From: Candidatus Microthrix parvicella Bio17-1
GTDB lineage: Bacteria > Actinomycetota > Acidimicrobiia > Acidimicrobiales > Microtrichaceae
Length of the DNA stretch: 64,000 nt
Assembly: GCF_000299415.1 (NCBI RefSeq)
Contig: NZ_AMPG01000003.1
Location: 1-64,000, forward strand
Direction: 5' to 3'
Part shown: in pieces, positions 35,559 through 46,303 of the stretch
How positions within the stretch are numbered: the stretch's first letter is position 1
Layout of the letters: each line of letters starts with the position of its first letter
Notes under the pieces: generated by a model
Told to the model about the DNA's origin: nothing
Database searches by the model: none
Seen by the model: only the letters and a program-made list of their open reading frames with translations
Translations under genes and position numbers: made by a program

Positions 35559-36014
35559 CTACCCCAACTCGGCGGAAACCCAGTGGACGACCCGCCGGTA
35601 CACGGAGGCCTTGAAGTAGACCACCCGGTCGACCAGCGCATCGGGTTCGGCCCATCGCCACGACGCAAACTCGGCATCGACCGCAGCCTCCAGGTCGGGC
35701 TCGGCATCGCCGACCGTTCGGGCCAAAAACCAGCGTTGGATCTGGCCCAGGTGGCTTCCGGGGTTGGTGCCGGGAAACGCATACGGCAGCCACTCGTCCA
35801 GTTCGCTCACCCACTCCACCTGCCCCTCACCCAAAGCGGTCTCCTCGGCCAGTTCCCGGCGGGCCGCAGCCTCGGGGCGCTCGTTGCGGTTGATGCCGCC
35901 CTGAGGAAACTGCCAACTGTCGGGGTGATCGGTCCGTTCGAACCACGCCACACGTCCGTCGCTGCGAGCCACCACGATGCCGACGTTTGCCCGGAAGGTT
36001 GCTGCCTTTGCCAC
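35559..36014 (-). CDS. Nudix hydrolase (RppH-like RNA pyrophosphohydrolase)
   Basis: 151 residues. The Nudix box GGINRNERPEAAARRELAEETAL has all core residues (G-x5-E-x7-REUxEE). WQFPQGGI before it and WRWAEPDALVDRVVYFKASVYRRV after it match the RppH/diadenosine-polyphosphate hydrolase subgroup. Most likely removes pyrophosphate from 5'-triphosphate RNA or nucleotides. It diverges from the selenoprotein gene with 98 bases between. Confidence 0.85.
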   Translation of the reverse strand: MAKAATFRANVGIVVARSDGRVAWFERTDHPDSWQFPQGGINRNERPEAAARRELAEETALGEGQVEWVSELDEWLPYAFPGTNPGSHLGQIQRWFLARTVGDAEPDLEAAVDAEFASWRWAEPDALVDRVVYFKASVYRRVVHWVSAELG

Positions 36015-36112
36015 GCCGGCGACCGTATCGGAGCGGCGCGCCCCTCAAGGTGGCGGGTGCCTCAGCCTGGAGGCGGCAGGTAGGGTCCGATGACGCCGAT
36101 CCGGGAGCGCAC

Positions 36113-37147
36113 ATGGTTGCCACCACGTTCATTTCACCGAGTGGGACGTCGGTGGTGGACGCCACCTGGGTCGATGGTTCGCCCGAGCTGGACCTGGCGG
36201 CGTTGCGCCAGGCCACCGGCTGGGAGTTGAACGAGTCCGGGTTCTGCCGGGGCGATCTGTGTGTACCCAACCGCTCCGGCGTCGGGGCCAACGGGCGCGT
36301 GGGGCCACACGGCGTGGCAGCGGCGCTCGATGCGCCGGTCATCATCGATGCCGAGGCGCAGGCCGTGGTGATGGGCGAGCAGCGTTCGCAGCGGGCGCTT
36401 GCGTTGCAAGGAGCCCAGCTGCCGCCCTTCGAACTGCCCGACCTGGGCGGCACGCCGACGCCTTCGTCGACGTGGGCAAACAAGAAGAAGGTGTTGGTGG
36501 TCTTTGCCAGTTGGTGAGGCTGTCGATACGACCTGCCAGGTTGGCAGGCACTGCAGAACGAACTGGGTGACGACAACGTGGTGTTCGTCGCCGTGGCCCT
36601 CGACGACTCGGCCGAAGACGTGGCCGAGTTCGCGACCGACATCGAACTACCCGTCTTGTTGGACCGTCATCACGTGCTCAGCGAAACGCTTGCCGTGTCC
36701 AACGTGCCCACCGTGGTGTGGGTGGACGAGGCCGACCGCATCGTGGTGCCCAACTGGGTTGCGTTCTCCAACGATCTGTTCACCGACTTTCACGGCATGA
36801 AATCGGGTCCGGCGCTCGATGCGATCCGCGGCTGGGTGACCAGGGGTGACGTTCCCGAGGAACTGGCGGTGGATCCAGCGACGATTGGTGATCTCAGCGC
36901 CGATGAGGAGGCTGCCCGGCTGTGGTTTCGTCTCGCCGTGCACCTGCGGGATTTGGGTGACGACGAGGGTGCCTCACAACGCTTCGCACGCGCCGGCGCG
37001 CTGGCTCCGTTCGACTTCACCATTCGTCGAGCGGCGATGCCACTGGTGGGTGACGACCCGTTTGGTCAGCCATTCTTCGACCTGTACGGCCAGTGGGAGG
37101 GGGCGGGCAGCCCCTACCACGGCATCCGCCCGGCGCAGCCCAACTGA
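36113..37147 (+). CDS. Thioredoxin-fold selenoprotein (W-U-G-C redox site)
   Basis: 344 residues if TGA at 36515-36517 is read as selenocysteine (U135). Upstream in frame is KKKVLVVFASW and downstream GCRYDLPGWQALQNELGDDN, giving the ASWUGCRYDLPGW active site of a TlpA/AhpC-like redoxin. The fold then continues (VVFVAVALDDSAED, ELPVLLDRHHVLSETL, SNVPTVVWVDEADRI with the cis-proline) and ends in a helical C-terminal domain. Residues 1-115 are a separate N-terminal domain. The start at 36113 follows GGGAG. Both halves of the thioredoxin fold are coding, so a nonsense mutation is unlikely. Related to no-name ResA-like proteins with Cys at this site. Confidence 0.85.
36532..36548 (+). promoter_or_regulatory. 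Bacterial SECIS element of the thioredoxin-fold selenoprotein
   Basis: CCTGCCA (36532-36538), loop GGT, TGGCAGG (36542-36548): a perfect 7-bp stem closed by a GGU loop that starts 22 bases after the TGA. Spacing and loop closely match the E. coli fdhF element and the selD hairpin in this window. Confidence 0.78.
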
Positions 37148-37278
37148 GCAGGAGCGAGGCCCGACCGGGCACAATCGGCGAGGCCTGACAAAGACGGTGC
37201 ATCATCGTGGCAGACTTGCCACCTTGATCGCCCGATGACCCTGGCGATCCGATGGCACGACCATTTTGGGGAGTATCG

Positions 37279-38778
37279 ATGACAGAAGTCAGCACTGAGC
37301 AGGGCGTCCTCCGGGGCAGCGCCACCGATCACGGAACGAAGTTTCTCGGTATCCCCTATGCGGCGCCCCCGGTGGGAGCGCTTCGCTTTCGGCCGCCGGC
37401 GCCTCCGACGGGTTGGGACGGTGTCCGCGATGCCGCCGAGTTCGGGCCCATCGCCCCGCAAAACCCGTCGATGATGGATGCGATCACCGGCGCCCAACCG
37501 GAGGCGCAGGGTGAGGACTGCCTGTACCTCAACGTCTGGACCCCGGACGTTGCCGGGTCGGCGCCGGTGATGGTGTGGATCCACGGCGGTGGCTTTCAGA
37601 TCGGCTCGGGCTCGTCGCCCATCTACAACGGAGAGGCCTTCGCCCGCGACGGTGTGGTGCTGGTCAGCCTCAACTACCGCTTGGGTGAGCTGGGTTTCAT
37701 GGAACTGGGCGCCATCGATCCGGGCTACGCGGGCAGCGGTAACAACGGTTTGCGCGACCAGATCGCAGCGCTCGAATGGGTGCGCGACAACATTGCGACG
37801 TTTGGAGGAGACCCCGCCAACGTCACCGTGTTTGGCGAGTCGGCCGGCTCGATGTCGGTCAGCCTGCTGTTGGCCTCCGATGCCGTGAGCGGTCTGTTCC
37901 ATCGGGCGATCTGCGAATCCGGTGGCGTGAACGCAGCCTCCGATCCCGACGCGGCCCACACGTTGGCGGCCCAGTACCTGGCCGGTTCGGGTGTGGACGA
38001 CGTGGCCGGGTTGGTGGCGCTGTCCGTCGAGGAACTGCTTGGGGTCCAGTCGAAGGTGCTCATGGAACGCTTCGCAGACGTGGAGGCAACGATCGAGGCG
38101 GGAGGTGACCCGCTGACCTTTCTGCCGTTCCGGCCCGTGACCGACGGCGACCTGGTTCCCCACGACCCGCTGGCCACCATTGCAAACGGCTCGGCCACCG
38201 GCATCGACGTTTTGGTGGGGTACAACGCCGAGGAGTGGAACCTGTTTGCGCTCATGGACGCCTCGGCCATCGACGACGCGGCATTGGAGCGACGCCTCGA
38301 GTTGGTGAGCGGCAACGGTGCGCCCTTGGCCAGTGCCTATCGAACGGTCAACCCGGACGCTTCGGCCAAGGACCTGCTGAACTTCGCGTTTACCGACCTG
38401 CTGTTTCGTCGTCCGGCCGCCCAGGTGTTGGCCGCTCAGGAAGGCCACGGAGCCACCTTCGCCTACCGGTTTTCGTGGCAGAGCCCGTCGATGGGCGGCA
38501 TGTTGGGTGCGGCGCATGCCATGGAATTGCCGTTCGTGTTCGATCTGGCCCACGCGCCCGGCATTGACGTGCTGGTGGGCCCGGACGCCCCGCAGGTGTT
38601 GTCCAACGCGGTGCACGGCGCATGGGTGGCCTTCGCCAAGTCCGGCACGGCGACGCTGCCGGACGGCCCGGAGTGGAGCGAGTGGCGCAGCGATGCACCC
38701 AACACCATGGACCTCAACGAACTGTGCCGGCCGATCTTCGATGTCCATGACGTCGTCGACGCGGCGTGGGAGGGCTGA
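37279..38778 (+). CDS. Type-B carboxylesterase
   Basis: 499 residues. The nucleophile elbow is VFGESAGSMSVSLLL, the oxyanion hole is WIHGGGFQIGS, and the family start pattern is KFLGIPYAAPPVGALRFRPP with EDCLYLNVWTP. The acidic residue probably lies in DVLVGYNAEEW and the histidine in GMLGAAHAMELPFVF. It hydrolyses esters of unknown type; there is no signal peptide, so it is cytoplasmic. The ATG at 37279 follows GGGGAG. Confidence 0.9.
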   Translation: MTEVSTEQGVLRGSATDHGTKFLGIPYAAPPVGALRFRPPAPPTGWDGVRDAAEFGPIAPQNPSMMDAITGAQPEAQGEDCLYLNVWTPDVAGSAPVMVWIHGGGFQIGSGSSPIYNGEAFARDGVVLVSLNYRLGELGFMELGAIDPGYAGSGNNGLRDQIAALEWVRDNIATFGGDPANVTVFGESAGSMSVSLLLASDAVSGLFHRAICESGGVNAASDPDAAHTLAAQYLAGSGVDDVAGLVALSVEELLGVQSKVLMERFADVEATIEAGGDPLTFLPFRPVTDGDLVPHDPLATIANGSATGIDVLVGYNAEEWNLFALMDASAIDDAALERRLELVSGNGAPLASAYRTVNPDASAKDLLNFAFTDLLFRRPAAQVLAAQEGHGATFAYRFSWQSPSMGGMLGAAHAMELPFVFDLAHAPGIDVLVGPDAPQVLSNAVHGAWVAFAKSGTATLPDGPEWSEWRSDAPNTMDLNELCRPIFDVHDVVDAAWEG

Positions 38779-38816
38779 TCCTGTCACCCCGGGCTGAACC
38801 AACCGGAGCCTGAGTG

Positions 38817-39551
38817 ATGCCCAGCGTCGTCGGGTTCGTGGCGCTGGCGCTGGGCGTCGTGCTGGGCTCCACGCTCAACGCCGCGGCCGGGTTTGGGTTT
38901 TCGCTGCTGACCGTGCCGCTGATGGCCTTGGTGATCGGCCCGAAGGAGGCCGTGGTGTTGTCGGCGGTCATGAGCGTCGGAAGCAACGGCACGGTGGCCT
39001 GGCAGAGTCGCGGCGACATCGAGCGGGGCATCGGTGGCCGGCTCCTCGGAGGGGCGCTGCTGGGTATGCCGGTGGGGTTGGTGGCGCTCAGCAAGCTCGA
39101 CGCCAAGCCGCTCCAGGTGCTGATCGGCGTGGCGGTGCTGGCGTCGGCGGGGGTACTCGCGCTCGGTATCCAGCTTCACCGGCCAAACTCCCCGACCGAC
39201 GTGGGCGTGGGGTTCGTTTCCGGCATGTTCAAGACGTCGGTTGGTGTCAGCGGCCCGCCGGTGGTGATCTTGTTGCAGGGGCGTGGGTTGGCCAAGGCGG
39301 CGTTTCGGGCCACGTCGGCGACGGTGATCGTTGTGATCAACTTCGTGTCGCTGGTCTTGTTCGCCGGGGCGGGTCAGTTTGACCGGGTGGTGTTGGCCGC
39401 CGCACTGGTCAGCCTGCCTGCGTTGCCCGTGGGTTACTGGCTGGGCGACCGGATCCATGAGCGAGTGCCCGAGTCACGTTTTCGCTCCCTGGTCCTGGTC
39501 ATGGTGGCCATCAGCGCCGGGCTGGCGTTGTACGGCGCCATCGCCGGGTAG
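38817..39551 (+). CDS. TauE/SafE-family membrane permease
   Basis: 244 residues with about eight hydrophobic helices. The family patterns are LNAAAGFGFSLLTVPLMAL in the first repeat and GMFKTSVGVSGPPVVILL in the second. Members export or import sulfite, sulfonates or other organic anions. The ATG at 38817 or the GTG three bases before it may be used; GGAG precedes both. Confidence 0.85.
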   Translation: MPSVVGFVALALGVVLGSTLNAAAGFGFSLLTVPLMALVIGPKEAVVLSAVMSVGSNGTVAWQSRGDIERGIGGRLLGGALLGMPVGLVALSKLDAKPLQVLIGVAVLASAGVLALGIQLHRPNSPTDVGVGFVSGMFKTSVGVSGPPVVILLQGRGLAKAAFRATSATVIVVINFVSLVLFAGAGQFDRVVLAAALVSLPALPVGYWLGDRIHERVPESRFRSLVLVMVAISAGLALYGAIAG

Positions 39552-39570
39552 CGAACGACCGTAACCGGAC

Positions 39571-40773
39571 CTACCTCAATGTGAACCCCAGATGAAACGA
39601 CCGGACCGCACGGGCAAAAATGTTGGGTTCCACATCCGGCTCGGTTACCGGGGAGAGACCGGTGATCCGTTTGGTCAGCTCCTCAAACAGAATCGCCAGC
39701 TCGTAGCGGGCCAGGTTGGCGCCGATACAGAAGTGGGTGCCCTGACCAAATCCGAGGTGGGGGTTGGGCGACCGGGTCGTATCAAAACGGTTGGGGTCGT
39801 CGAACACGCGTGGGTCTCGGTTGGCTGCCGGATAGAGCAGGATGAGGCGGTCGCCCTCGGCCAGATCGGCCCCGGCCAGGCTGGTGTCGGCGGCAGCGTT
39901 TCGGAAGAAGTTGTTGAGCGGAGACACCCAGCGGATCACCTCCTCGACGGCGGTGGGTATGGCCTCGGGATGCGCTGCCAGGTGGTTCCACTGGTCGGGG
40001 TGATCGCAGAACGTTCTCAGGCCGTGACTGATGGCGGTGCGGGTGGTCTCGGCGCCACCGGCGATGAACAGACCCACCTCGTGGTACAAACGAATGCTGT
40101 CGTAGGTGAAGCCGTCGATGTCGGCGTTGGCCCACACCGACACCAGGTCGTCCGCCGGTTGCGTTCTGCGCTGCTTCGCCAGCGGCTGGAGCACCCCGTT
40201 GAAGGCCACGATGGCGTTGAACAGGTCCTGTGCGGCGACCTGGTCGTGTTCGACGGCGTCGATACGCATCAGTGCCTCGGACCACTCCTTGATGTCCCGC
40301 CAGGACTCCTCGGGAAAGCCCAGCAGCCGGGCGGTGAGGCGGCACGGCAGCTGCGACGCCAACTCGTCGATCACCTCAAGGTCACCCCGGCCGTCCGTCC
40401 CGCCGGTCAGCGCCGCATCGAGCAGTTCGCCGATGGTGGCCCGCAGCCAGTCCTCGTGCCTGCGCACGGCTTTGGGGGTGAATCGGCTCGACACCAGATG
40501 GCGTTGGCGCAGGTGCTCGGGGTCATCGAGGGCGATCATGTTGTTCTCGCCCGGCGATAACAGCGAGCGGTACCCGGGCCCGGACGTGAAGTCCTCGTTT
40601 CGTCGCTCGGCCTCCCTCAGGTGAGCGTGCTGCGCCACCACCCACAGCCCGTTGACATCCCGAGCGAGTTCATCGGTGGCCAGCAGTTCGGCCCACAAAG
40701 CCTGTGGATCGGTTTGGTACAACTCAGGATCGAGCAGATTCAGGTTTTGGAGCGGGCCGGTTGCGGTGGTCAT
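39571..40773 (-). CDS. Cytochrome P450
   Basis: 400 residues. The I-helix is GLFIAGGAETTRTAISHGL, the K-helix ExxR is EEVIRW, and the heme loop is HLGFGQGTHFCIGANLARYELA with the axial cysteine. The PLNNFFRNAAADT segment resembles CYP125/CYP142-type steroid or lipid hydroxylases. It needs a ferredoxin partner, which is not in the window. The ATG at 40773 follows GGAG. A TetR-like palindrome (40805-40822) lies just upstream, between it and the divergent hydrolase. Confidence 0.92.
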   Translation of the reverse strand: MTTATGPLQNLNLLDPELYQTDPQALWAELLATDELARDVNGLWVVAQHAHLREAERRNEDFTSGPGYRSLLSPGENNMIALDDPEHLRQRHLVSSRFTPKAVRRHEDWLRATIGELLDAALTGGTDGRGDLEVIDELASQLPCRLTARLLGFPEESWRDIKEWSEALMRIDAVEHDQVAAQDLFNAIVAFNGVLQPLAKQRRTQPADDLVSVWANADIDGFTYDSIRLYHEVGLFIAGGAETTRTAISHGLRTFCDHPDQWNHLAAHPEAIPTAVEEVIRWVSPLNNFFRNAAADTSLAGADLAEGDRLILLYPAANRDPRVFDDPNRFDTTRSPNPHLGFGQGTHFCIGANLARYELAILFEELTKRITGLSPVTEPDVEPNIFARAVRSFHLGFTLR

Positions 40774-40804
40774 GAGCGCTCCAACTGGTACCTGTCGGCA
40801 AGAA

Positions 40805-40822
40805 CTTGACCGTTTGGTCAAG
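40805..40822. promoter_or_regulatory. TetR-type operator between P450 and dienelactone hydrolase
   Basis: CTTGACC-gttt-GGTCAAG: a perfect 7-bp inverted repeat with a four-base spacer, in the 101-base gap between two divergent genes. The size and TTGACC..GGTCAA arms are typical of TetR/FadR-like operators in actinobacterial lipid genes. No regulator gene is adjacent. Confidence 0.55.
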
Positions 40823-40874
40823 AGGTCGGCATGGTAACGCCCAATCTGGCGGAGTGCCTGGCAGACTGGCAGGC

Positions 40875-41711
40875 ATGGCATCGTCAAACGACCCGCTCTA
40901 CGACTTCGACAGAAGCCCGTTTACCGATGAGGGCGTCACCCGGGAGGTGTACCGCAGCGGGGAGGGGCCCAACTGCATCGTGATGGCCGAGATACCAGGC
41001 ATCACGCCGCTCGTGGCCGACTTCGCTCGACGTGTTCGTGAGCTTGGCTGTTCGGTGACGTTGCCCGTGTTGTTCGGTGACCCGGGCCGAGCACCCAGCC
41101 CCGGCTACATCACCAAGTCGGTGACCAAGGCGTGTGTGGCCTCCGAGTTCGCCGCCTTCGCCGCCAAGCGAACCGCACCGATCTCATCGTGGTTGCGTGC
41201 GCTGGCTGCTGCCGAGCACGAGCGTTGCGGCGGGCCCGGTGTGGGCGCCGTGGGCATGTGTTTCACCGGTGGGTTTGCGTTGGGCATGATGGTGGAGGAA
41301 TCGGTCGTCGCACCGGTGCTCAGCCAGCCGTCGCTGCCGCTGGGGTTCGGCAGGAAGCGGCGGGCGGGCCTTCACCTCAGCCCACAGGATCGTCTTGCCG
41401 TGAAGGCCCGGGCCGACGCCGGAGTGTGCGTCATGGCGGCCCGCTTCACCGACGATCCTCTGGTGCCAAAGCGTCGCTTCGACGCGATGAAGAAGCTCTT
41501 GGGCGACAACTTCATTGGGATCGAGATCGACTCGTCGAAAGGCAACCCGTACGGCATCGATCACGGCGCGCACTCGGTGCTCACCGAGCACCTCGTCGAT
41601 GAGCCGGGCCACCCCACCAGGGATGCGCTCGACCGGGTGTTGGACTTCCTCGCCGATCGTTTGCTGCCCGCTGCGGGCCGAGAAGCCGCCGGCCTGAGCA
41701 ACCTGGCCTGA
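40875..41711 (+). CDS. Dienelactone hydrolase family protein
   Basis: 278 residues, alpha/beta hydrolase. GVGAVGMCFTGGFAL is the nucleophile elbow with cysteine in place of serine (G-x-C-x-G), as in dienelactone hydrolases. VMAEIPGITPLVADFARRV is the first strand region. The aspartate is likely in ARFTDDPLVPKRRF and the histidine in GIDHGAHSVLTEHL. It may share control with the divergent P450. Confidence 0.83.
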   Translation: MASSNDPLYDFDRSPFTDEGVTREVYRSGEGPNCIVMAEIPGITPLVADFARRVRELGCSVTLPVLFGDPGRAPSPGYITKSVTKACVASEFAAFAAKRTAPISSWLRALAAAEHERCGGPGVGAVGMCFTGGFALGMMVEESVVAPVLSQPSLPLGFGRKRRAGLHLSPQDRLAVKARADAGVCVMAARFTDDPLVPKRRFDAMKKLLGDNFIGIEIDSSKGNPYGIDHGAHSVLTEHLVDEPGHPTRDALDRVLDFLADRLLPAAGREAAGLSNLA

Positions 41712-41764
41712 GCAACCTGGCAGGGTTGGCCCGTAGCCGAGGGTTCAGTGGGTAGCCCGGCAGG

Positions 41765-42985
41765 TCACCCGGGCTCGTCCGCCGCGTCGTCCGTGGGCTC
41801 GTTGGCGCCGTCAGCGCAAACCTCGGCCAGGGGCACCTCGGCCTTGCCAGGACCGCCGAGTGGTTCCGGCGGCGCATCGGTGCGGGTGTCGTCCGACAAC
41901 AGATTGCGTTCGGAACGCAGCCGCAGCTCGTTTCCAACCGCCGAGATCACCGCAGCCGCGGGAACCGACAGGAACGCGCCGACGATGCCCAGCATCGCCG
42001 ACCCGGTGGCGAGGGCCACCAGAATCACGATTGGATGAAGCGACACGGCCCGGCGCATGATCACCGGCTGCAGGATGTGGCCCTCCAACTGCTGCACGGC
42101 GATCACCGCGGCCAGCACCAACAGGGCGGTCAAGGGGCCGCCATCGGCGAGTGCCACCAGAACCGCCACGAGGCCGGCCACCGTGGCGCCGATCACCGGG
42201 AGGAATCCGCCGAGAAACACCAGCATGGTCAGCGGGATCACCAGCGGGACGCCAAGCACCAGCAGAGCCAGGCCGATGCCGAGGGCATCGATGAGCGCAA
42301 TGGTTGCGGTGCCCCGCACATAACCCGACAGTGCGGTCCACGCCCTCGATCCCAACGCCGTGGCGGTCGAGCGGTAGCTCGCCGGTAACCGATCGTCCGC
42401 CCAGGCCATCAGATCCTCGGAGTCCTTCGTCACGAAGAACAGCACCACCACCAACAGGGCAAGCCCGGCGAAGAACTCAAATGCGGTCGAGGCACCCTTG
42501 ACCACGCTTTCCACCACGCCGGTATTGCCCGAGCTCAGTGAGTCGCCCAGGCGCGATCCAAAGTCTTTGAGCTCGTCGCGGTCGTAGCCGATCGGTCCCG
42601 ATTCCACCCAGTCCAGGACCGACTCGTAGCCGTCTTCCATCTTGGGGCCCAGATCGCCCAACTGGTTGGCAAAGCTGGGCGCCAATGCTGCGACGCCCAG
42701 CATGAGTACTGCGATCGATCCCAGCACCACGATTGACGCCGCGATGCTGGGCTTCATGCCGCGGCGTACCAGCGCGTCGCGCGGCGGAATGGTCAGCGTG
42801 GACAGCACCGCCACCGTCATCAAGGGCAACGTGACCACCAGGAAGTGTGTGACCAGCCAGTACACGGCGATCATGCCCAACAACAACAGCCCAAGTTGCC
42901 ACGCCCAGGCGGACGAGCGGCGTAGCCACCGAGGGGTCAGCCGCTCGTCTTCGCTTTCGATCGGCTGGGTCGTGCCCTTATCCAT
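41765..42985 (-). CDS. AI-2E family transporter
   Basis: 406 residues. It has the family layout: two N-terminal helices (AWQLGLLLLGMIAVYWLV, THFLVVTLPLMTVAVLSTL), a third (IAASIVVLGSIAVLMLGVAAL), a soluble segment of about 70 residues, then a five-helix bundle with GFLPVIGATVAGLVAVLVAL and QQLEGHILQPVIMRRAVSLHP. Members move autoinducer-2, sodium or other solutes; the substrate is unknown. The start at 42985 overlaps the upstream PPOX-like gene by eight bases. Confidence 0.87.
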   Translation of the reverse strand: MDKGTTQPIESEDERLTPRWLRRSSAWAWQLGLLLLGMIAVYWLVTHFLVVTLPLMTVAVLSTLTIPPRDALVRRGMKPSIAASIVVLGSIAVLMLGVAALAPSFANQLGDLGPKMEDGYESVLDWVESGPIGYDRDELKDFGSRLGDSLSSGNTGVVESVVKGASTAFEFFAGLALLVVVLFFVTKDSEDLMAWADDRLPASYRSTATALGSRAWTALSGYVRGTATIALIDALGIGLALLVLGVPLVIPLTMLVFLGGFLPVIGATVAGLVAVLVALADGGPLTALLVLAAVIAVQQLEGHILQPVIMRRAVSLHPIVILVALATGSAMLGIVGAFLSVPAAAVISAVGNELRLRSERNLLSDDTRTDAPPEPLGGPGKAEVPLAEVCADGANEPTDDAADEPG

Positions 42986-43337
42986 TGGCGAGGGGCTCGC
43001 AGTCAACGGTGCAGTCCGGGTTGGATGCCGGGCGGTGGCGGATGGCGCCGGTGGGGGCGACACGCAGGGTCTCTCCGTGCAACGTTGCATCGCCGTCGAC
43101 GATCAGGCTGAATTCGCCCTCGGTCGGCGCAGGCCACAGCAGGCTGACGTTCGAACGAGCGGTGGCGTTGGCACCGGTTGTCCGGCCTGCCGCACAGGTC
43201 AGCGCTCCGTTGGACAGCTTCAGGGTGACGTGGCTGATGTGTGGCCGTAGGTCGTCGCTCGTGGTTAACAGGAAGGCATGGTTACCGTATCGATCCAGTG
43301 CAACGGCGAGTTCTTCGAGTTCCACGGGATGGCTCAT
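42978..43337 (-). CDS. Pyridoxamine-5'-phosphate-oxidase-like (split barrel) protein
   Basis: 119 residues. LAVALDRYGNHAFLLTTSDDLRPHISHVTL and CAAGRTTGANATARSNVSLLWPAPTEGEFSLIVDGDATL form the flavin split-barrel fold of PPOX/F420-dependent proteins. Small actinobacterial members of this size often bind F420 or heme-breakdown products. It is coupled by overlap to the AI-2E-like gene. No specific reaction can be named. Confidence 0.74.
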   Translation of the reverse strand: MSHPVELEELAVALDRYGNHAFLLTTSDDLRPHISHVTLKLSNGALTCAAGRTTGANATARSNVSLLWPAPTEGEFSLIVDGDATLHGETLRVAPTGAIRHRPASNPDCTVDCEPLANG

Positions 43338-43488
43338 GGGTGCGCACGTTACCGGAGGGTGAACGAAGCAGCCGGGGCCCGCCTCGCGTCAAGTCATGAC
43401 GGGCGGTTATCATGGTCGCTCACGCGAACCGAGCCACCTCTCGCCGTTGGGGCGATGCCGCTGCTCGTCGCCCCGTATGGAGAGAGCT

Positions 43489-46041
<2,553 letters not shown>

Positions 46042-46096
46042 GCCGTTCGGCACCGGAGCGGGCGTCCCAGCCCGGCCTCGCCTCAGTCGAACCTCA

Positions 46097-46135
46097 CAGT
46101 GATCGCACCCATGCCACATCTGGGTGTGATCACTG
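46097..46135. terminator. First of two tandem hairpins after deaD
   Basis: CAGTGATCGCACCCA (46097-46111), nine-base loop, TGGGTGTGATCACTG (46121-46135): a 15-bp stem with one G-U pair. It follows deaD and precedes ccmF, so termination is the simplest role. Confidence 0.65.
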
Positions 46136-46145
46136 CGGACCGGGT

Positions 46146-46188
46146 CACAGCGATCACACCCAGATCCACCTTGGGTGCGATCGCTGTG
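46146..46188. terminator. Second tandem hairpin, sequence-related to the first
   Basis: CACAGCGATCACACCCA (46146-46162), nine-base loop, TGGGTGCGATCGCTGTG (46172-46188): a 17-bp stem with one mismatch. Its arms can also pair with those of the first hairpin, giving an alternative fold. Confidence 0.6.
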
Positions 46189-46303
46189 TTGCCCTCAAGC
46201 CGGTCGATGGGCGCGTGCTGTCGCGTCCTCAGCAAGTTTGGTGCCTCGGGATGCCGATCCTGGCCGGTGCTGGTCGTGACCTGATCGGCCCTACGCTCTC
46301 AAC

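Noticed and set aside
35416-35814. ATG-initiated extension of the SHOCT gene
   Set aside because: It overlaps the Nudix gene in another frame and has no conserved residues; a TTG with AAAGGGG is a better start.
36515-36517. TGA splitting the thioredoxin-like gene into two proteins or a pseudogene
   Set aside because: Both halves belong to one thioredoxin fold, the TGA sits at the redox cysteine site, and a GGU-loop hairpin follows; no other lesion is seen.
37114-38802. 562-codon minus-strand frame opposite the carboxylesterase
   Set aside because: The plus-strand esterase has complete catalytic motifs; the opposite frame has none.
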